A stretch of 64,000 nucleotides of DNA, from NCBI GenBank assembly GCA_018823325.1, contig JAHJIJ010000008.1, positions 1 through 64,000 on the forward strand, written 5' to 3'. The position numbers and the translations under genes were made by a program. This document shows positions 42,524 through 52,511 of this stretch, piece after piece. Within the stretch, counting starts at the first letter, position 1, and each line of letters begins with the position of its first letter. The notes below the pieces were generated by a model. That model was not told the origin of the DNA, did no database searches, and saw only the letters and a list, made by a program, of their open reading frames with translations. The stretch comes from Alphaproteobacteria bacterium (lineage in GTDB: Bacteria; Pseudomonadota; Alphaproteobacteria; Sphingomonadales; Sphingomonadaceae).

Positions 42524-43858
42524 TTGACCCGAAGACAGCTCACCATTGCGCTCATCCTGCTCGCCTCGATCAATGCTTTCGGGTTCCTTGATCGCGTGAT
42601 GATCGCGCTGATCGCGGAGAAGATCAAAGCCGAATTCCTGCTCAGCGACCTGCAGATCGGCCTACTCGGCGGCACGGCCTTCGCGGTGGTCAATGCCTTC
42701 GCCAGCATTCCCATCGCGCGCATGGCCGAGCGCTACAACCGCGCCCGGGTAACGGCCGGCTTCCTGATGCTTGCCTCGGTCTTCACCGCCCTTGCCGGGG
42801 CGACGGTGAGCTTCTTCCAGCTGTTCCTCTGCCGCTGCGGCATGGCGGCAGGCAATGCCGCCACGGAAGCGCCGCCGCACTCAATGATCTCCGACATGGT
42901 GCCGCCCGAAAAGCGCGCCTCGGCGCTCTCGCTCTACATGCTAGGCGTGCCGGTCGCCGCCCTGTTCGGCTCCTTTGCCGGCGGCGCGATCGCGGAGCAT
43001 TTCGGCTGGCGCAACACCTTCGTCTTCTTCGGCGTGATGGGCGGGCTGATCGCGCTGCTCTGCTACTTCTGCCTGCACGAGCCGGAACGCCGGGTGACCG
43101 CCACCGCCGGCGGCACCGGCAAGCTCAGCACCTGGCAGGTCGTGCGCCTTCTCCTGGGCAACAAGAGCCTTCGCTACGTGATGTTCGGCCTCTCCTGCAT
43201 CAGTGTCGGCGCCTTCGGGGTCAACACCTTCCTGCCCGCTTTCTTCTCCCGCAATTTCGGGCTGGATGCGGCCCAGGCCGGCCTCGTCTTCGGCCTTGTT
43301 TCCGGCATTGCGGCGTTTTTCGGCACACTGCTCGGCGGCTATGTGAGCGAGTATATGGCCCGGCGCGACGGCCGCTGGCTGCTCGGCATTCCGGCTTTAG
43401 GCACATTGATCGGCGTGCCGATCTTCCTGTTGGGACTGAGCAGCAACGCGCTGTTTCTGGCTGTTCCGCTGATGCTCCTGGGCTCCTTCTCCTTCTACAC
43501 CGCGATGGGGCCGGCCATCGCAACGCTGCACGGCTCGCTGGACAGCTTCAGCCGGGCGACCGGATCGGCGGTCTTCCTGCTCATCGTCCATTTCTTTGGT
43601 CAGGGCCTCGGCCCGCCGCTGGTGGGGATCGTCAGCGATCTGGTTTCCAGCTTCATCTACGGCGGCACTAGTTTCGCGACCGAATGCGCCGGCGCAGCGG
43701 GTCAGGTGCAAGGGTCAGCCTGTGCCGATGCTTCGGCCAGCGGCTTGCGTTACGCCATCGGCCTGTTCGCCACCTTCTTCCTGCTCGGCGGCCTGATGCT
43801 GTATCTCGCGGCGCGGACGAAGCACCGCTCGGCGCTGGCCACCGCGCAGGCGCACTGA
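42524..43858 (+). CDS. MFS transporter, spinster-like
   Basis: A 444-residue MFS carrier, about 12 helices. The sequence NAFGFLDRVMIALIAEKIKAEFLLSDLQIGLL is the Spns-type first helix and loop; RMAERYNRARV is the MFS motif A loop. The C-terminal half has a Cys-containing periplasmic loop (ECAGAAGQVQGSACADAS). The start codon is TTG 42524 because the nearby ATG at 42519 opens a two-codon frame; AGGAGCAGG is upstream. It follows the AraC gene and precedes a SnoaL-like gene, so it may import the module C substrate. Confidence 0.86.
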   Translation: MTRRQLTIALILLASINAFGFLDRVMIALIAEKIKAEFLLSDLQIGLLGGTAFAVVNAFASIPIARMAERYNRARVTAGFLMLASVFTALAGATVSFFQLFLCRCGMAAGNAATEAPPHSMISDMVPPEKRASALSLYMLGVPVAALFGSFAGGAIAEHFGWRNTFVFFGVMGGLIALLCYFCLHEPERRVTATAGGTGKLSTWQVVRLLLGNKSLRYVMFGLSCISVGAFGVNTFLPAFFSRNFGLDAAQAGLVFGLVSGIAAFFGTLLGGYVSEYMARRDGRWLLGIPALGTLIGVPIFLLGLSSNALFLAVPLMLLGSFSFYTAMGPAIATLHGSLDSFSRATGSAVFLLIVHFFGQGLGPPLVGIVSDLVSSFIYGGTSFATECAGAAGQVQGSACADASASGLRYAIGLFATFFLLGGLMLYLAARTKHRSALATAQAH

Positions 43859-43897
43859 CACCCACCGCCCTCATTCGATGCAAGTAACGGAGAAACC

Positions 43898-44368
43898 ATG
43901 AGTCAGGCCATCACCGATCGGGATGCCCAGCTTGCGCTGCTGAACAGCACCGATCCGCAACTCGCCGCCAACAAGCGGCTCGTATGGGACATGTATCGCA
44001 CGGTGCTGCAGGCCGGTCATGCCGACCGCGCGGCCGAGTTCATCGCCGAGGATTATATCCAGCACAATCCCAATGTCGCCTCCGGCCGCCAGCCACTCAT
44101 CGACTTCATCAAGGGATCGCGCCCGATGCGCGAGATCGAGGAGCGGATCATGCTGCCACTGGTCAACATGATTGCCGAGCGGGACATGGTGATGTGCGTC
44201 TTCGAGCGGCCGGAGAAGGACGCCGAGGGCCAGCCTTATGTGACAAGCTGGTTCGACCTGTTCCGCATCGAGAACGGCATGATCGCCGAGCATTGGGACC
44301 CGGCGCTCAAGAGTGTGGAAATGCTCAAGTTCGACCCCAACAGCAAGCGCACGCCGCCCACGGACTGA
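43898..44368 (+). CDS. SnoaL-like (NTF2-fold) protein
   Basis: A 156-residue NTF2-superfamily protein. Helical N-terminus, then FIAEDYIQHNPNVASGRQPLIDFI, a SnoaL-like core with the Asp/His pair, and FRIENGMIAEHWDPA, the typical closing sheet. It may be an isomerase, aldol-type cyclase or binding protein; no specific reaction can be assigned. ACGGAGAAACC precedes the ATG. It lies 39 bases after the MFS gene, probably in one transcript. Confidence 0.8.
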   Translation: MSQAITDRDAQLALLNSTDPQLAANKRLVWDMYRTVLQAGHADRAAEFIAEDYIQHNPNVASGRQPLIDFIKGSRPMREIEERIMLPLVNMIAERDMVMCVFERPEKDAEGQPYVTSWFDLFRIENGMIAEHWDPALKSVEMLKFDPNSKRTPPTD

Positions 44369-44406
44369 ACGCGCGGGCGGCGGCATGAGCGCGGCGTGCG
44401 GGCGCC

Positions 44407-45027
44407 TTACACCTCCTTGTAGTGGTAAGGCGCGATCACGGGTTCGGGGTAGGATTCATACTCCATCGTGGGCGGCAAATCGGGCTGGAGACCGTCGATG
44501 GAACGCAGGAGCTGCACGCCGCCCTTGTGCCAGCCCTCGTCATATTCGGTGTAGATGTTCATGTAGCCGTGGAGCTGCGCGATACGCCACTTGCCGTTCT
44601 CGATTTTGTAGGTGTTCTCGTATGTCGCTTCGCCCCAGCGCGCCTCGCGACCGATGCCGCCGACCATCATGAATGTGCGCCACCGCGCCTTCGCGGCGCC
44701 GGCGACGCAGTCGATATGGACCACCGGCTGAAGCTGCATGTGATTGTAGATCGTACCATGCCCATAGGGCGGAAGGTGGTGAAGATATTCGCGCACCCGC
44801 TCGCGCCCGACATAGACGCCCCGGCCCGCCAGCTCCAGCGTGCCGTCTTCGGCGAAGAGATTGGCGGCGTCGTCCCAGCGGCCCTTGTCGACATAATAAC
44901 CATAAGCGCACTGCAGATTACAGATCTCGACATAATGATCGGCCTTGTCGGCGCGCGCAGAGAGAGCCGCCAGATCGGCGCGCAATTGCGAGAGTTCTTC
45001 GCGCAGGACGGTGATGTCATCGGACAT
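44407..45027 (-). CDS. SnoaL_4-type (NTF2-fold) protein with N-terminal coiled coil
   Basis: A 206-residue protein. The first 30 residues (ITVLREELSQLRADLAALSA) form a probable coiled coil. The core GYYVDKGRWDDAANLFAEDGTLEL, GRERVREYLH and KWRIAQLHGYMNIYTEYDEGW is a SnoaL_4 domain found in many catabolic clusters. Related proteins act on phenolic or bicyclic substrates; the role is unknown. It is convergent with the SnoaL gene before it. Downstream of its promoter lies the palindromic repeat at 45073. Confidence 0.78.
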   Translation of the reverse strand: MSDDITVLREELSQLRADLAALSARADKADHYVEICNLQCAYGYYVDKGRWDDAANLFAEDGTLELAGRGVYVGRERVREYLHHLPPYGHGTIYNHMQLQPVVHIDCVAGAAKARWRTFMMVGGIGREARWGEATYENTYKIENGKWRIAQLHGYMNIYTEYDEGWHKGGVQLLRSIDGLQPDLPPTMEYESYPEPVIAPYHYKEV

Positions 45028-45072
45028 GAGGGTGCTCCTTTGGGGTTTGTGAAATCTGCGGAATTTTCACTT

Positions 45073-45148
45073 CGTCACCCCGGACTTGATCCGGGGTCCA
45101 GCTGCCTTCAGCAGAAAAGCGGGACCCCGGATCAAGTCCGGGGCGACG
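45073..45148. repeat. Dispersed-type inverted repeat
   Basis: A 27-base arm (CCCCGGACTTGATCCGGGG within it) at 45073-45099 is repeated in inverse at 45122-45148 with one mismatch, separated by 22 bases. Each arm is itself palindromic around the CTTGATC core. Such CCCCGGACTTGATCCGGGG units are dispersed intergenic repeats in sphingomonads; here the pair could also act as a bidirectional terminator. Confidence 0.65.
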
Positions 45149-45184
45149 GCGGTGCATGAAACGGCGGCGCTGTGCCCCACGATC

Positions 45185-46069
45185 TCACGCCCTGCCCAAG
45201 CGCGGATCGCGCTCGTCCTGCGCCCAAGGGGAACGCATCCGGTAGGGCACGAAGTGGAAGACGGCCTCGACAGCCGAAATTGCATCGTCGCGGATCTTGA
45301 ACGCTTCCAGGAAGGCGAAGCTGTGCGGGCGCAGGAAGAAGCCGGTGCGCGTCTCGCCATTGGTGAGCCGATATTCGCGGGTCTGTCCGTCATGATCGAT
45401 GAAGCCGCCGGAGAGGACCACGCCCTGCTCCTCGTCGATGAGCGGGTAGCGGCGCGCCCTGATCCAGTTGTCGAACAGATAATAGCCGAGGCGGAACTGC
45501 TCCTCGCAGCCCATCTTCGCCACCGGCGCCAGGTTGGGCTGGGGATTGTGCGTGGTCTGCACGCCATTCTCGCGCCGCTCACAATCCGCCGTGAAGCGCG
45601 TGTGCAGCGTGCCGTCGTTCTGCTCGAGGGTGGAGAAATAGCCATCCGCCAGCGAAAGCATCCGTTCCCGGCCGCACCGCGCGGCGGGATCGACTGCCTC
45701 CTCCAGCTCGGGCCGGGGCGCAGGATCGGCATTGAGGAACGGCACGCCGGCGTCCGTCACCCGCGCCACGAGCAGCTCTATCTCGGTGATCGCGTCCGCC
45801 TGCGCGGCCAGGCGCAGGACGAACAGCGCCTTGTCGCCGCTTTCCTCCAGCGTGCCGAACCGCGCGGCGTTGCCAGTCACCGGATCGGCAAGATCCCAGC
45901 GATAGTCGCCAATGCCGGTCACGGTCTTCCACGCGCCGTCGCCGATCGGGAATTCGACGCAATTTTCTGTGTAGCGCAGGCGCGCATCGAGCGGTAGCCG
46001 GTGCGGATCATTGGCGCCCAGCGCGGCGACAGCCTCGTCCAGCAGATTCAGCAAATCGGCCCTGTTCAT
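45185..46069 (-). CDS. Uncharacterised NTF2-like catabolic-cluster protein (DUF8021-like)
   Basis: A 294-residue cytosolic protein I can place only loosely. It has two-part architecture: an N-terminal NTF2-like domain (YTENCVEFPIGDGAWKTV, residues about 45-65) and a second similar domain near residues 130-250 (RERMLSLADGYFSTLEQNDG, CERRENGVQTT, DEEQGVVLSGGFIDHDG). The pattern matches DUF8021-like proteins seen in fungi and proteobacteria. The function is unknown. The ATG at 46069 has GGGAGGGAG upstream. It stands alone between the SnoaL_4 gene and the LysR gene. Confidence 0.6.
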   Translation of the reverse strand: MNRADLLNLLDEAVAALGANDPHRLPLDARLRYTENCVEFPIGDGAWKTVTGIGDYRWDLADPVTGNAARFGTLEESGDKALFVLRLAAQADAITEIELLVARVTDAGVPFLNADPAPRPELEEAVDPAARCGRERMLSLADGYFSTLEQNDGTLHTRFTADCERRENGVQTTHNPQPNLAPVAKMGCEEQFRLGYYLFDNWIRARRYPLIDEEQGVVLSGGFIDHDGQTREYRLTNGETRTGFFLRPHSFAFLEAFKIRDDAISAVEAVFHFVPYRMRSPWAQDERDPRLGRA

Positions 46070-46207
46070 CGCGGCGTCTCCCTCCCCTGAGTCTGGCACG
46101 TCGGTTTACCGTCGCCTGCCAGCTTAAGTCTCAATGCTAAGGGTCTGTCCGCGCATGAACTTGCCGTTGCGCGAATCGCAGCCGGTTTCGTCGCGTATCG
46201 CTCATCG

Positions 46208-47137
46208 CTACAGATCGATCGCGCCGGCGAGTCCGGCATCGCCGCGCCCACCCTCCACGAATTGCTCGAGCAGCCACGCTGCGGCGGGGCCAGGCGGGAT
46301 GTCGCGCCGCCAGACGCCGGCAAAGCGATACGTCCCACCGGGGTGATCGGGCATCGCGAGCCGGACAAGCGCGCCCGCCGCCAGATCGGCATCGACCATG
46401 GGCAGCGGCATATTGCCCCAGCCCACGCCTTCGCGCAGCAATGCATGCTTGGCGCCAAGGTCGGCCAGGCGCCAGGTCTTGGGACTCATCACCGAATAAT
46501 CCTGACCCTCGGTCGCGCGCGAGCGATCGGTAAGAACCAGTTGCGTGTAATCGCGACCGGCGCCCGGCGGGATGCGCTCCATCCGCCCGAGCGGGTGATC
46601 CGGCGCTGCCACCGGCACGAGCGCGACCGAACCTGCCGCAACGCACTCCACCCCGTCCGCGCCAATCGCGAGCGGGCCGGAAATGCCGATCATCGCGCGG
46701 CCATCCAGCACCATGGCGGTCACCGCGCCCAGTGCCTCAACATGCAGGCGCAATTGCACGGTGGGGAATTCAACCGCAAAGGCGCGCAGCACCGCGCCCA
46801 GCCGCTCGGCCGGCAGCATGACATCGACGGCAAGATCGACTTCCGCTTCCAACCCATCGAGCAGGCCTTTAACGCGGGCGCGCAGACCATCGATCCCGTG
46901 TGCGACGGCACGGGCATCCGCCAGCAGCGCCCGCCCGGCAACGGTCAGCTGCGGCTTGCGTGTGCCTTCCCGTTCGAAGAGCGTCAGGCCAAGCTGCGCT
47001 TCGAGATTGGCGATGCCGTAGCTGATCACCGATACCGCGCGATTGAGTTTCCGTCCCGCCGCCGCAAAGCTGCCGCTATCCACGATCGCGAGGAATATCC
47101 TCAGCTGGTCGAACGTCGGGGTGCCGGGCGTGCTCAC
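46208..47137 (-). CDS. LysR-family transcriptional regulator
   Basis: A 309-residue LysR regulator. The N-terminal helix-turn-helix (about residues 7-65) is TFDQLRIFLAIVDSGSFAAAGRKLNRAVSVISYGI; the effector-binding domain follows (ADARAVAHGIDGLRARVKGLL). The frame starts at GTG 47137. It is divergent from the pirin gene and the 21-base inverted repeat at 47146 lies right at its own promoter, so it probably regulates pirin and itself. Confidence 0.88.
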   Translation of the reverse strand: MSTPGTPTFDQLRIFLAIVDSGSFAAAGRKLNRAVSVISYGIANLEAQLGLTLFEREGTRKPQLTVAGRALLADARAVAHGIDGLRARVKGLLDGLEAEVDLAVDVMLPAERLGAVLRAFAVEFPTVQLRLHVEALGAVTAMVLDGRAMIGISGPLAIGADGVECVAAGSVALVPVAAPDHPLGRMERIPPGAGRDYTQLVLTDRSRATEGQDYSVMSPKTWRLADLGAKHALLREGVGWGNMPLPMVDADLAAGALVRLAMPDHPGGTYRFAGVWRRDIPPGPAAAWLLEQFVEGGRGDAGLAGAIDL

Positions 47138-47145
47138 TTTTCAAC

Positions 47146-47166
47146 TCTATCGAACATAATGATAGA
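47146..47166. promoter_or_regulatory. LysR-type inverted repeat in lysR/pirin region
   Basis: TCTATC-GAACATAAT-GATAGA is a perfect 6-bp inverted repeat with a nine-base centre. It contains a T-N11-A core, the LysR box layout. It sits nine bases from the LysR start and about 100 from pirin, so binding would repress lysR and activate pirin. Confidence 0.5.
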
Positions 47167-47263
47167 TTTTATCTCACTGAACAGAAAAGCTCGCAACGCC
47201 TAAATCGGTCTTCGACAGCGGACAGATGCTCCGCTTCTGAAATGAGAGACAAGGAGACCAACG

Positions 47264-47962
47264 ATGATCGACCTTCGCCCCTTCGACAGCCTCGGCGCCG
47301 CCAACCATGGCTGGCTCGATGCGCATCATCACTTTTCCTTCGCCGGCTATCATGATCCTGCACGCGTCCACTGGGGCTGCCTGCGGGTCTGGAACGATGA
47401 TACCATCGCGCCGCAGACCGGCTTTCCGCCCCACCCGCACAACGACATGGAGATCATCACTTATGTCCGCGAAGGTGCGATCACCCACCAGGACAGCCTG
47501 GGCAACAAGGGCCGCACCGAAGCGGGCGATGTGCAGGTGATGAGCGCCGGCACCGGCATCCGCCACTCGGAATATAATCTCGAGGATGTGACGACGAAGA
47601 TCTTCCAGATCTGGATCATCCCCACCCGCGAGGGCGAGCCGCCGCAATGGGGCGCCAAGCCTTTCCCCAAGGGCGAGCGGTCCGGCAAGTTCGTGACGCT
47701 GGCCTCGGGCCATGCAGAGGATGACGATGCTCTGCCGATCCGCACCGATGGCCGCGTGCTGGGGGCAACTCTGCGCGCTGGCGAGACAGCGGAGTATCCG
47801 CTGGGCAAGGATCGCAAGGCCTATCTGGTGCCCGCCAGCGGCGCGGTGCAGATCGACGACGTCCGCGTCAACGCCCGGGACGGCGCCGCAATCAGCGACA
47901 TGGACGTGCTGCGCGTCACGGCGCTGGAAGACAGCGAGATCGTCCTCGTGGACGTGATCTAA
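47264..47962 (+). CDS. Pirin family protein (bicupin)
   Basis: A 232-residue bicupin related to YhhW/quercetin 2,3-dioxygenases. The metal site is [14 protein letters not shown] with His/His and Glu in the first cupin (about residues 55-65), then a third His in ITHQDSLGN and Glu; [10 protein letters not shown] is the following pirin signature. Roles of bacterial pirins range from redox sensing to flavonoid oxidation. AAGGAGACCAACG precedes the ATG. It is divergent from a LysR gene. Confidence 0.88.
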   Translation: MIDLRPFDSLGAANHGWLDAHHHFSFAGYHDPARVHWGCLRVWNDDTIAPQTGFPPHPHNDMEIITYVREGAITHQDSLGNKGRTEAGDVQVMSAGTGIRHSEYNLEDVTTKIFQIWIIPTREGEPPQWGAKPFPKGERSGKFVTLASGHAEDDDALPIRTDGRVLGATLRAGETAEYPLGKDRKAYLVPASGAVQIDDVRVNARDGAAISDMDVLRVTALEDSEIVLVDVI

Positions 47963-48285
47963 TCCAGGGAGATGTCGCGCTACCGACGACCGGCGGCGCG
48001 ACGTCCTCCCGGCTGGCAAGCCCATTGCCGGGCGCTGCCCGCCGGTGGATCTTAGGCAGAGCCGTACGAGTCGCGCGGCGGGGTTTCATAAAAGCAGAAC
48101 GGCGATCAGGCAGAGGCATCCCAAGGAGCCATGCGGTCCGCCCGGGTCACGACGGACGGACGTCTTACGGACTCCCAAGAAAGCGAAGCGCGCCGCCCAT
48201 GGTTCGGGCCAGCCGCCGACAATGCGACGAACGACACAATCGAAGACCAACGGCTGCACCTCCTCTCAAGAGAAAGGAATTCGAC
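47963..48285. other. Intergenic region with no supported gene
   Basis: About 320 bases between pirin and the hydrolase. Open frames through it (for example an extension of the hydrolase frame from 48025) have Arg/Pro-rich composition typical of noncoding high-GC DNA. I see no clear operator. The hydrolase ribosome site GAAAGGAA is at its end. Confidence 0.45.
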
Positions 48286-49116
48286 ATGGCGACGATCACG
48301 ACACAGGACGGCACGGACATCTTCTACAAGGACTGGGGTGCGCGCGATGCCCAGCCGATCGTGTTCCATCATGGCTGGCCCCTCTCGGCCGACGATTGGG
48401 ACAATCAGATGATGTTCTTCCTGAACGAGGGCTTCCGCGTGATTGCGCATGACCGCCGTGGCCATGGCCGTTCCAGCCAGACATGGACCGGCAACGAGAT
48501 GGACACCTACGCCGCCGATGTCGCTGCGCTGACCGATCATCTCGACCTGAAGAACGCCGTCCACATCGGCCATTCGACAGGCGGCGGCGAAGTGGCGCGC
48601 TATGTGGCGCGCGCAAAGCCCGGTCGCGTCGCCAAGGCGGTGCTGATCGGCGCCGTGCCGCCGATCATGGTCAAGACGGACAACAATCCCGGCGGACTAC
48701 CGCTTGAGGTCTTCGACGGCTTCCGCGCCGCGCAGGCCGCGAACCGCGCCCAATTCTTCCTCGACATCCCGAGCGGACCGTTCTTCGGCTACAACCGGCC
48801 CGACGCGAAGGTGGACCAGGGCGTCATCTGGAACTGGTGGCGGCAGGGCATGATGGGCGGTGCCAAGGCGCATTACGACTGCATCAAGGCCTTCTCGGAG
48901 ACCGACTTTACGGAGGATCTGAAGGCCATCGACGTGCCGGTGCTGATCATGCACGGCGAGGACGATCAGATCGTACCGATCGCCGACTCCGCGGAACTGG
49001 CCATCAAGCTGGTGAAGGACGGCACGCTCAAAGTGTATCCGGGCCTGCCGCATGGCATGTGCACCACGCATCCGGAGATCATCAACCCCGATCTGCTCGC
49101 CTTCATCAAGGCATAG
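48286..49116 (+). CDS. Alpha/beta hydrolase, cofactor-free haloperoxidase-like
   Basis: A 276-residue alpha/beta-hydrolase of the non-heme chloroperoxidase/arylesterase type. The catalytic triad is visible: Ser in GHSTGGGEV (about residue 95), Asp in HGEDDQIVP (about 228), His in LPHGMC (about 257); the oxyanion [10 protein letters not shown] block precedes. Such enzymes are esterases or perhydrolases, so the halide-oxidation name only reflects similarity. AGAAAGGAA lies nine bases before the ATG; an upstream frame is noncoding. It lies alone in its operon. Confidence 0.88.
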   Translation: MATITTQDGTDIFYKDWGARDAQPIVFHHGWPLSADDWDNQMMFFLNEGFRVIAHDRRGHGRSSQTWTGNEMDTYAADVAALTDHLDLKNAVHIGHSTGGGEVARYVARAKPGRVAKAVLIGAVPPIMVKTDNNPGGLPLEVFDGFRAAQAANRAQFFLDIPSGPFFGYNRPDAKVDQGVIWNWWRQGMMGGAKAHYDCIKAFSETDFTEDLKAIDVPVLIMHGEDDQIVPIADSAELAIKLVKDGTLKVYPGLPHGMCTTHPEIINPDLLAFIKA

Positions 49117-49232
49117 ACCGAAGGCAACGCATTCCGCCCCGGGGGGTGCACCTCCCGAGGCGGAACCTGGCATCTTATGCCGACTGCCGTCTGCGCCGCC
49201 GTCCCTTTGTCGATCGGGCAGCGCCTTACCCG

Positions 49233-51227
49233 TCAGGCCAGCCGCCTGATGTGGCGGAATCTGGCGTAGCGATTGAGCAGATCGTTGAGAATCTGCTCGC
49301 GCGTGTAGCCGGTCACGTCGTGCGGCTGGTCGCCTTCGGACGTCTGCGCCATTGCGCGATAATGCTGCTTTTCCGTCCCGCGCGCCTTGCGCGTCTCGGC
49401 AAATGCGAAACTTGGCGCCCGGAAGCCCCGCGCGCGAATTGTATAGCGGAACGTGCCATGCTCGCCATGCGGTACCGTCAGAACGAGATGGTCGCCGTCC
49501 TGCTCAAGATCCGGAGCCAGGCCGTTGCCGCGCATCTGGTCCGCCATTTCGTTCAGCGCCGAAAAGGCGATGTTGCTCAGGAAGTCGGATATTTCACGCT
49601 TCTCGTGATAGTGCGTGATGCTGTCGAGCCGTTGCTGCCAGGTCATTCCCGTGCGCTCGGGAGGCGGCGCCTCCGCGACAACAGAGAGGTCGATGGAACT
49701 GCTCTGGCTTTCCGTCTGCAAGGCGCGCAGCAGGCCATAGCACATGAACACCATGATCACCGCGAAGGGCAGAGCGCTGGCAATAGCCGCCGTCTGTAGC
49801 GCCTGCAGACCGCCCGCCATCAGCAGCACGGCCGCCACCAGACCCGCACAGATGGCCCAGAAAATCCGCTGCCAGACGGGCGGATTCTCCGCCGCGCCAT
49901 TGGTGATCATATCGATCACCAGCGCGCCTGAGTCCGCCGATGTCACGAAGAAAGTGATGATCAGCAGCGTTGCGATACCGGAGGCAATCAGCGGGAGGGG
50001 CAATTGCGCCAGCGTCTCGAACAGCGCGACGGGCAGATTATTGGCGACGGTTTGGGCAATAGGGCTGGCCCCGCTCAGGTCCAGCGCAATGGCGGTATTG
50101 CCGAACACCGTCATCCACAGGAAGGTGAACAATACCGGCACCAGCAGGACCCCGCCGACGAATTCGCGAATGGTGCGTCCGCGCGAAATGCGCGCAATGA
50201 ACATGCCCACAAACGGTGACCATGAGATCCACCACCCCCAGTAGAACAGCGTCCAGTTGCCCAGCCAGGGGTTGGGTTCATAGGCATACATCCGGAACGT
50301 GCGCTGGACGACCGTGCCAAGATAGGCGCCCACATTCTGCACATAGGCCTGCAGCAGGAAGATCGTGGAGCCAGCGAACAGGACGAAGAGCAGCAGCGAG
50401 ATAGCCAGGACGATGTTGAGTTCCGAGAGGCGCTTGATCCCTGCATCGAGCCCTGCCGCCGCCGATAGCGTGGCGAGGCCAGTGATGCCGGCGATCAGTA
50501 CGATCTGAACCACGGGAGTCGTCGGCAGCCCGAACAGGTAGCTGAAGCCCGCATTGACCTGCAGCACGCCCAGACCGAGCGACGTTGCGACACCGAACAT
50601 CGTGCCCAGCACGGCGAAAATGTCGATCGCATGCCCGATGGGCCCATGGATGCGATTGCCGATCAATGGGAACAGCGCGGACCGGATGGTCAGCGGCAGC
50701 CCGCGGCGGAACGCGAAATAGGCGAGCGAGAGGCCAACGACGATGTACACCGCCCAGGCGTGGAGCCCCCAATGGAAGAAGGTGAGCGGCAGGGCCTCGC
50801 GCGCCGCGGCAATCGTGCGCCCTTCGCCCACCGGTGGCAGCGCATAATGCTGCACTGGCTCGGCCACGCCGAAGAACAGCAGGCCGATCCCCATGCCAGC
50901 GCTGAACAGCATCGCGAACCAGGAGAGATAGCTGTAATCGGGTTCGCTCTCGTCCGGGCCCAGCTTCACGTCGCCATAGCGGCTGATCATCAAAAACAGG
51001 ACGAAGAGCAGGAAACCCGCCACCGCGAGAATGTAAAACCAGCCGAAATCAATGATGATGGCCGCCTGCACGGTCGCAAACAGCCGCTCCGCCCGGTCGG
51101 GGAAAAACGCGCCGAACAGCGCGAAGGCAAGGATCAACGCTGCCGACGTGAAAAACACCGGCGGATTGACGTTGATGCGAGGCGCCCGCTCTGCCGGGGC
51201 CGCTTCGGTGAGCACAGGATCGGTCAT
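49233..51227 (-). CDS. BCCT family transporter (choline/betaine type)
   Basis: A 664-residue betaine/choline/carnitine transporter in the inner membrane with 12 helices. The signature region WTLFYWGWWISWSPFVGMFIARIS is complete and GRTIREFVGG follows; TSADSGALVIDM marks the eighth helix. The long cytosolic C-terminus (about 140 residues) is like that of BetT. It probably takes up a quaternary ammonium osmolyte or precursor. It is not in an obvious operon; 111 bases separate its stop from the convergent hydrolase. Confidence 0.92.
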   Translation of the reverse strand: MTDPVLTEAAPAERAPRINVNPPVFFTSAALILAFALFGAFFPDRAERLFATVQAAIIIDFGWFYILAVAGFLLFVLFLMISRYGDVKLGPDESEPDYSYLSWFAMLFSAGMGIGLLFFGVAEPVQHYALPPVGEGRTIAAAREALPLTFFHWGLHAWAVYIVVGLSLAYFAFRRGLPLTIRSALFPLIGNRIHGPIGHAIDIFAVLGTMFGVATSLGLGVLQVNAGFSYLFGLPTTPVVQIVLIAGITGLATLSAAAGLDAGIKRLSELNIVLAISLLLFVLFAGSTIFLLQAYVQNVGAYLGTVVQRTFRMYAYEPNPWLGNWTLFYWGWWISWSPFVGMFIARISRGRTIREFVGGVLLVPVLFTFLWMTVFGNTAIALDLSGASPIAQTVANNLPVALFETLAQLPLPLIASGIATLLIITFFVTSADSGALVIDMITNGAAENPPVWQRIFWAICAGLVAAVLLMAGGLQALQTAAIASALPFAVIMVFMCYGLLRALQTESQSSSIDLSVVAEAPPPERTGMTWQQRLDSITHYHEKREISDFLSNIAFSALNEMADQMRGNGLAPDLEQDGDHLVLTVPHGEHGTFRYTIRARGFRAPSFAFAETRKARGTEKQHYRAMAQTSEGDQPHDVTGYTREQILNDLLNRYARFRHIRRLA

Positions 51228-51369
51228 CTGCTTCCCAGACGTACTTTAAATGACGGAAATTGAAACAGGAGACGCGTCAAAAGACGTGGCACAGAGGAAT
51301 TACACCGCCGGCGCATTTCGCTTCGCCATCCTGTCGGCGGCGGCCCGACTACACCGAACGACGTCGCAA

Positions 51370-52278
51370 TCAGGTCCTGTTTATCGAAGCCGTTACTTCG
51401 CGAGCGAGGTCAATGAACGCCTTGAACGCGGCAGACGGGTTTTTCCGGCCTGGGTAGTAGAGGCACAAGGGTGCGACCGGACGCATCCAATCCTCCAGAA
51501 CGCGAACAAGTCGGCCGGCTTCAATATCCTCGCGAACATCCGATTCCATGAAAAAGCCGATCCCGACCCCCTCGATAACGGCGGTCCGGGAGAGGCTGGC
51601 CTCATCAAGCGTGATCGGGCCTTTGACATCGATCTGGACAGCTTCGCCATCCTTCTCGAAATGCCAGCGATAGAGGCCGCCATTGGGCAACCTGATGCGA
51701 ATGCAGGCGTGGTTGAGCAGATCGGGCGGGGCAACCGGTTTGCCATATTTCTCGAAATATGACGACGAACCGACAACGGTATAGGCGCGCGCTTGACCAA
51801 GCGTCACCGCGATCATGTCGCTCGGAACGAGATCCGCGCTTCGCACGCCCAGGTCGAACCCGTCAGCGACGACATCCACCAATCGTCCTTCAGTAACGAG
51901 ATCGATATGCACCTGCGGATAGCGTCGCAGATACTCCAGAATGAGCGGGGAAAGAATCTCGCGTGCTGCCGTCGGGAATGCATTGATCCGCAACGTGCCC
52001 GATGGCGTTTCCTGTTGTGACCGCACGCCATTCATCGCGCCATGAATGTCCAGAAGAGCAGGCCCGGCCTGTTCGACGAAATTGCGTCCGGCATCGGTGA
52101 GTGAAACGCTGCGGGTCGTCCGGTTGAAAAGCCGAACGCCGAGCTGGCGCTCAAACTTTGCGATGCTGTTGCTGAGTGCGGTCGTGGAAATCCCGAGTTC
52201 GAGCGCGGCTGCGCGGAAGGACTTCCGGCGCGCAACCGCCATCACGGCGTCCAGTTCGATCAGAGCATATCCAGCCAT
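51370..52278 (-). CDS. LysR-family transcriptional regulator
   Basis: A 302-residue LysR regulator. N-terminus: [37 protein letters not shown], the winged HTH; the closing domain has [12 protein letters not shown] and [18 protein letters not shown]. It is divergent from the NTF2-SDR pair, which is its likely target. In the intergenic region CCCGCTTTATCCCGATTATC is present but I could not define a clear T-N11-A site. Confidence 0.88.
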   Translation of the reverse strand: MAGYALIELDAVMAVARRKSFRAAALELGISTTALSNSIAKFERQLGVRLFNRTTRSVSLTDAGRNFVEQAGPALLDIHGAMNGVRSQQETPSGTLRINAFPTAAREILSPLILEYLRRYPQVHIDLVTEGRLVDVVADGFDLGVRSADLVPSDMIAVTLGQARAYTVVGSSSYFEKYGKPVAPPDLLNHACIRIRLPNGGLYRWHFEKDGEAVQIDVKGPITLDEASLSRTAVIEGVGIGFFMESDVREDIEAGRLVRVLEDWMRPVAPLCLYYPGRKNPSAAFKAFIDLAREVTASINRT

Positions 52279-52511
52279 TATCCCGCCATTCGAAACGCTA
52301 CATCCCGCTTTATCCCGATTATCAGCATAGCCGTCTATCGCTAAGTTGAGGCCACTGGCTCGGGTTGCACCGGCCTCGCCGCACTCGATGAGGAGTTATC
52401 GCATGCAATATGATCAGAGCAGCCCTGAAGGCGCCCGCCGCTGACGTCACAAGTCGGCAGATCGGCCCGACCAAGTCCATCAACCGACCATTGCTCATGA
52501 AGGAACACGCC

